Source of the DNA: an uncultured Lachnospiraceae bacterium
Lineage (GTDB): Bacteria > Bacillota > Clostridia > Lachnospirales > Lachnospiraceae
Direction of reading: 5' to 3'
Length of the DNA stretch: 16,213 nucleotides
Assembly: GCA_937950565.1 (NCBI GenBank)
Contig: CALFCS010000137.1
Location: 1-16,213 of the forward strand
The notes under the pieces are model-generated. The model searched no databases and had not been told where the DNA came from. It saw only the letters and a program-made list of their open reading frames with translations. A program made the translations under genes and the position numbers. This document shows, in pieces, positions 14,985-16,213 of this stretch (its first letter is position 1; the number at the start of each line of letters is the position of its first letter).

Positions 14985-15719
14985 CTAAGGCAGTGATAGA
15001 TATTTATTTTCCAGACGTCGAAGCGCCAGTTTGTCTTCTTCAGATAAGAAGAGACCAAAAGTATGTGTGGAGTGAGAATCACGGTCAATTTCTTTCGGAA
15101 GACTACAATATCTGCAATGATTTGACAGGGAATTATAAAGTGTGGCTCCGCAAAATTCACATTTCTTAATATTCCATATAAAGTCCTTGTTTTTTCCCGT
15201 ACAGAAATGAGTATATATCTGATAATCCACATTGCTGATATAACCATTAAACCTCTTATGCCAGCGGCAATAATTATCCCAGGCAATCTGTGCTGCTTCC
15301 ATAGAGATGTGAAATGCGAGGGACACATCCCGGGCGCTCTCACATCCGGAATAGTGGATGATAATCCGGGGAGAAAGTAAATGCCCGGCAAAATAATTAG
15401 CTTCCGTTTCATTTCTCTTAGAAATGCCGGAGTGATTTAATATATGATGGCCTAATTCATGCGCAAGAGAAAAACGAATCCGGACAGCCGGTTTTTTCTC
15501 ATTATAAGCAATAATCATATTTTTACCGTCACGAAAAGCATCCTCCGAGAAAGCAGAGCACATTTCATATAATGTCTTATTTTTTTCAGACAGTTCCTGA
15601 TAACTATAAACAGAATATCCATAATGGTGCAGGAGCGCCTGGCAGTCTATCGGAAAAGAAGTGACTTCACACTCTGTAAATACTTTTAAGACATATTGTT
15701 CAATATCATAATAATTCAA
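14985..15719 (-). CDS. ImmA/IrrE-family metallopeptidase with C-terminal zinc ribbon
   Basis: A 244-residue predicted zinc protease of the M78 (ImmA/IrrE) family; known members cleave an XRE-type repressor encoded next to them and so switch on mobile elements or stress genes. The zinc site is HELGHHILNH (His87, catalytic Glu88, His91) with the downstream ETEANYFAGHLLSP (Glu104 or Glu106 as third ligand). The C-terminus adds a probable zinc ribbon, CEFC (187-190) and CRYC (202-205), which simple ImmA proteins lack. The start is a TTG at 15719 with GAGGAGAG at good spacing; there is no in-frame ATG before it. It lies 20 nt after the XRE gene, so the pair is co-transcribed. The target is presumably that XRE protein, by analogy. 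Confidence 0.9.
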   Translation of the reverse strand: MNYYDIEQYVLKVFTECEVTSFPIDCQALLHHYGYSVYSYQELSEKNKTLYEMCSAFSEDAFRDGKNMIIAYNEKKPAVRIRFSLAHELGHHILNHSGISKRNETEANYFAGHLLSPRIIIHYSGCESARDVSLAFHISMEAAQIAWDNYCRWHKRFNGYISNVDYQIYTHFCTGKNKDFIWNIKKCEFCGATLYNSLSNHCRYCSLPKEIDRDSHSTHTFGLFLSEEDKLALRRLENKYLSLP

Positions 15720-15739
15720 CGTAATAACTCTCCTCGAAA

Positions 15740-16066
15740 TTAATGGTCGTTAATTTCGGACAGAAGTTTGATTAACTGCATTTTTTGTTCCATTGAAAAG
15801 TCTTTGCCATTTCTGGCAATCAGTAATTCGATATCTTCATAAGAAGGAGAAGAATTCTGCATTCCTGCAGCCATATCTTCCAGTTCTTCAATTGTAATTC
15901 CGAGATTACGGCAAAGAAGACTTACATTATTTACACTGGCACGTCCGGCTCCTTTTTTCAATATCGTGTATAAGGTGGTCTCTGGAATTCCGCATTTCTG
16001 AGCAAAAGAGCGGATAGAATAACCATTTTCTTTAATTAAGCGTTCCAAAATAGCAGCTTTTTCCAT
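15740..16066 (-). CDS. XRE-family helix-turn-helix transcriptional regulator
   Basis: A 108-residue DNA-binding protein. Residues about 5-63 form an XRE/Cro-CI helix-turn-helix (YSIRSFAQKCGIPETTLYTILKKGAG, then VSLLCRNLGITIEEL). Residues about 70-108 form a short acidic/helical tail that could mediate dimerisation. GGGAGG lies 8 nt before the ATG at 16066. It is the first gene of a pair with the ImmA/IrrE-like protease, the ImmR-ImmA or DdrO-IrrE arrangement. Three 12-bp operator-like sites lie directly upstream, one in its own promoter, so autoregulation is likely. Confidence 0.93.
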   Translation of the reverse strand: MEKAAILERLIKENGYSIRSFAQKCGIPETTLYTILKKGAGRASVNNVSLLCRNLGITIEELEDMAAGMQNSSPSYEDIELLIARNGKDFSMEQKMQLIKLLSEINDH

Positions 16067-16098
16067 ATTAGTATCCTCCCATTTATTCTGATGACACC

Positions 16099-16127
16099 AT
16101 TATATGCGATAATCCGTAAAAAGTAAA
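16099..16127 (-). promoter_or_regulatory. Promoter of the XRE-ImmA pair
   Basis: Minus-strand TTTACT (16127-16122), a 17-nt spacer and TATAAT (16104-16099) give a good sigma-A promoter about 33 nt upstream of the XRE start. Operator-like site O1 (16106-16117) lies wholly within the spacer. Confidence 0.7.
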
Positions 16128-16196
16128 CTTAAATAAATGAAAGAAAAAATATATGGAATTTCGTAAAATAGGGGTTGACAATATACGGAATACCGT
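16106..16196. promoter_or_regulatory. Three 12-bp operator-like palindromes between divergent promoters
   Basis: Three related sites: O1 at 16106-16117 (ACGGATTATCGC on the minus strand), O2 at 16153-16164 (ATGGAATTTCGT) and O3 at 16185-16196 (ACGGAATACCGT, a near-perfect palindrome with arms ACGG and CCGT). O1 and O3 lie between the -35 and -10 boxes of opposite promoters; O2 lies between the two promoters. Centres are 47 and 32 bp apart. They are the likely binding sites of the XRE regulator, inferred from sequence similarity and position. Confidence 0.65.
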
Positions 16197-16203
16197 TTAT
16201 TAT
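16175..16203 (+). promoter_or_regulatory. Divergent promoter firing out of the window
   Basis: TTGACA (16175-16180), a 17-nt spacer and TATTAT (16198-16203) form a near-consensus promoter. Its spacer contains O3. Transcription would begin near 16210, so its gene lies beyond the right edge and cannot be identified. Confidence 0.7.
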
Positions 16204-16213
16204 ATAACCATAA

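Noticed and set aside
14942..15412. Minus-strand ORF of 156 codons overlapping the protease gene in another frame
   Set aside because: The overlapping frame carries the full HELGH protease and CxxC motifs; this frame shows none and extends into malQ's start region.
14985..16213. A complete integrative element or prophage
   Set aside because: Only the XRE and ImmA-like genes are visible; no integrase, attachment site, relaxase or structural gene lies in the window.

Overview
The window reads as chromosomal DNA of a low-to-mid-GC, strictly anaerobic Firmicute, most likely a gut Lachnospiraceae relative (Dorea, Mediterraneibacter or Blautia type). The grounds are strong AGGAGG ribosome-binding sites, ATP-type PEP carboxykinase, rubredoxin, bacteriohemerythrin, a single-subunit siroheme reductase, and a D-Ala-D-Ala ligase/MurF operon of clostridial style. 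The genus is a guess from protein flavour, not from a search.

Left part (1-2637): the first 284 codons of pckA run off the left edge on the minus strand. A divergent plus-strand pair follows, a NifX/NifB-C-like protein with a His/Cys-rich tail and a bacteriohemerythrin, closed by a clear terminator. Immediately after that terminator lies the 3' remnant of a group II intron: the maturase C-terminus plus domains V and VI.

Second part (2638-4780, minus): a LacI-family regulator followed by an aldo/keto reductase. The reductase appears to have its own promoter, a 9-bp inverted repeat just downstream of it, and a CG-centred LacI-type palindrome near its ribosome-binding site.

Third part (4941-7678, plus): rubredoxin (51 aa), a YkgJ-like Cys-cluster protein, a 40-aa single-span membrane protein and a siroheme/[4Fe-4S] nitrite/sulfite reductase-like protein, ending in a bidirectional terminator. 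Rubredoxin and the 40-aa protein are short and easily missed.

Fourth part (7815-16066, minus): read in transcription order, an XRE regulator and an ImmA/IrrE metallopeptidase with a C-terminal zinc ribbon; malQ and plsC; then pncB-ddl-murF-Cof hydrolase. plsC ends in a terminator whose loop contains its own stop codon and which abuts the pncB promoter. The last group joins NAD salvage with the D-Ala-D-Ala branch of peptidoglycan synthesis.

Right edge (16067-16213): a divergent control region with two good promoters, one for the XRE-ImmA pair and one firing out of the window. It carries three copies of a 12-bp operator-like palindrome (consensus ACGGAWTAYCGY), two of them inside -35/-10 spacers. 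This regulator/protease switch with an unseen divergent target is the most interesting feature. No rRNA, tRNA or CRISPR array was seen, and no gap exceeds 300 bases.
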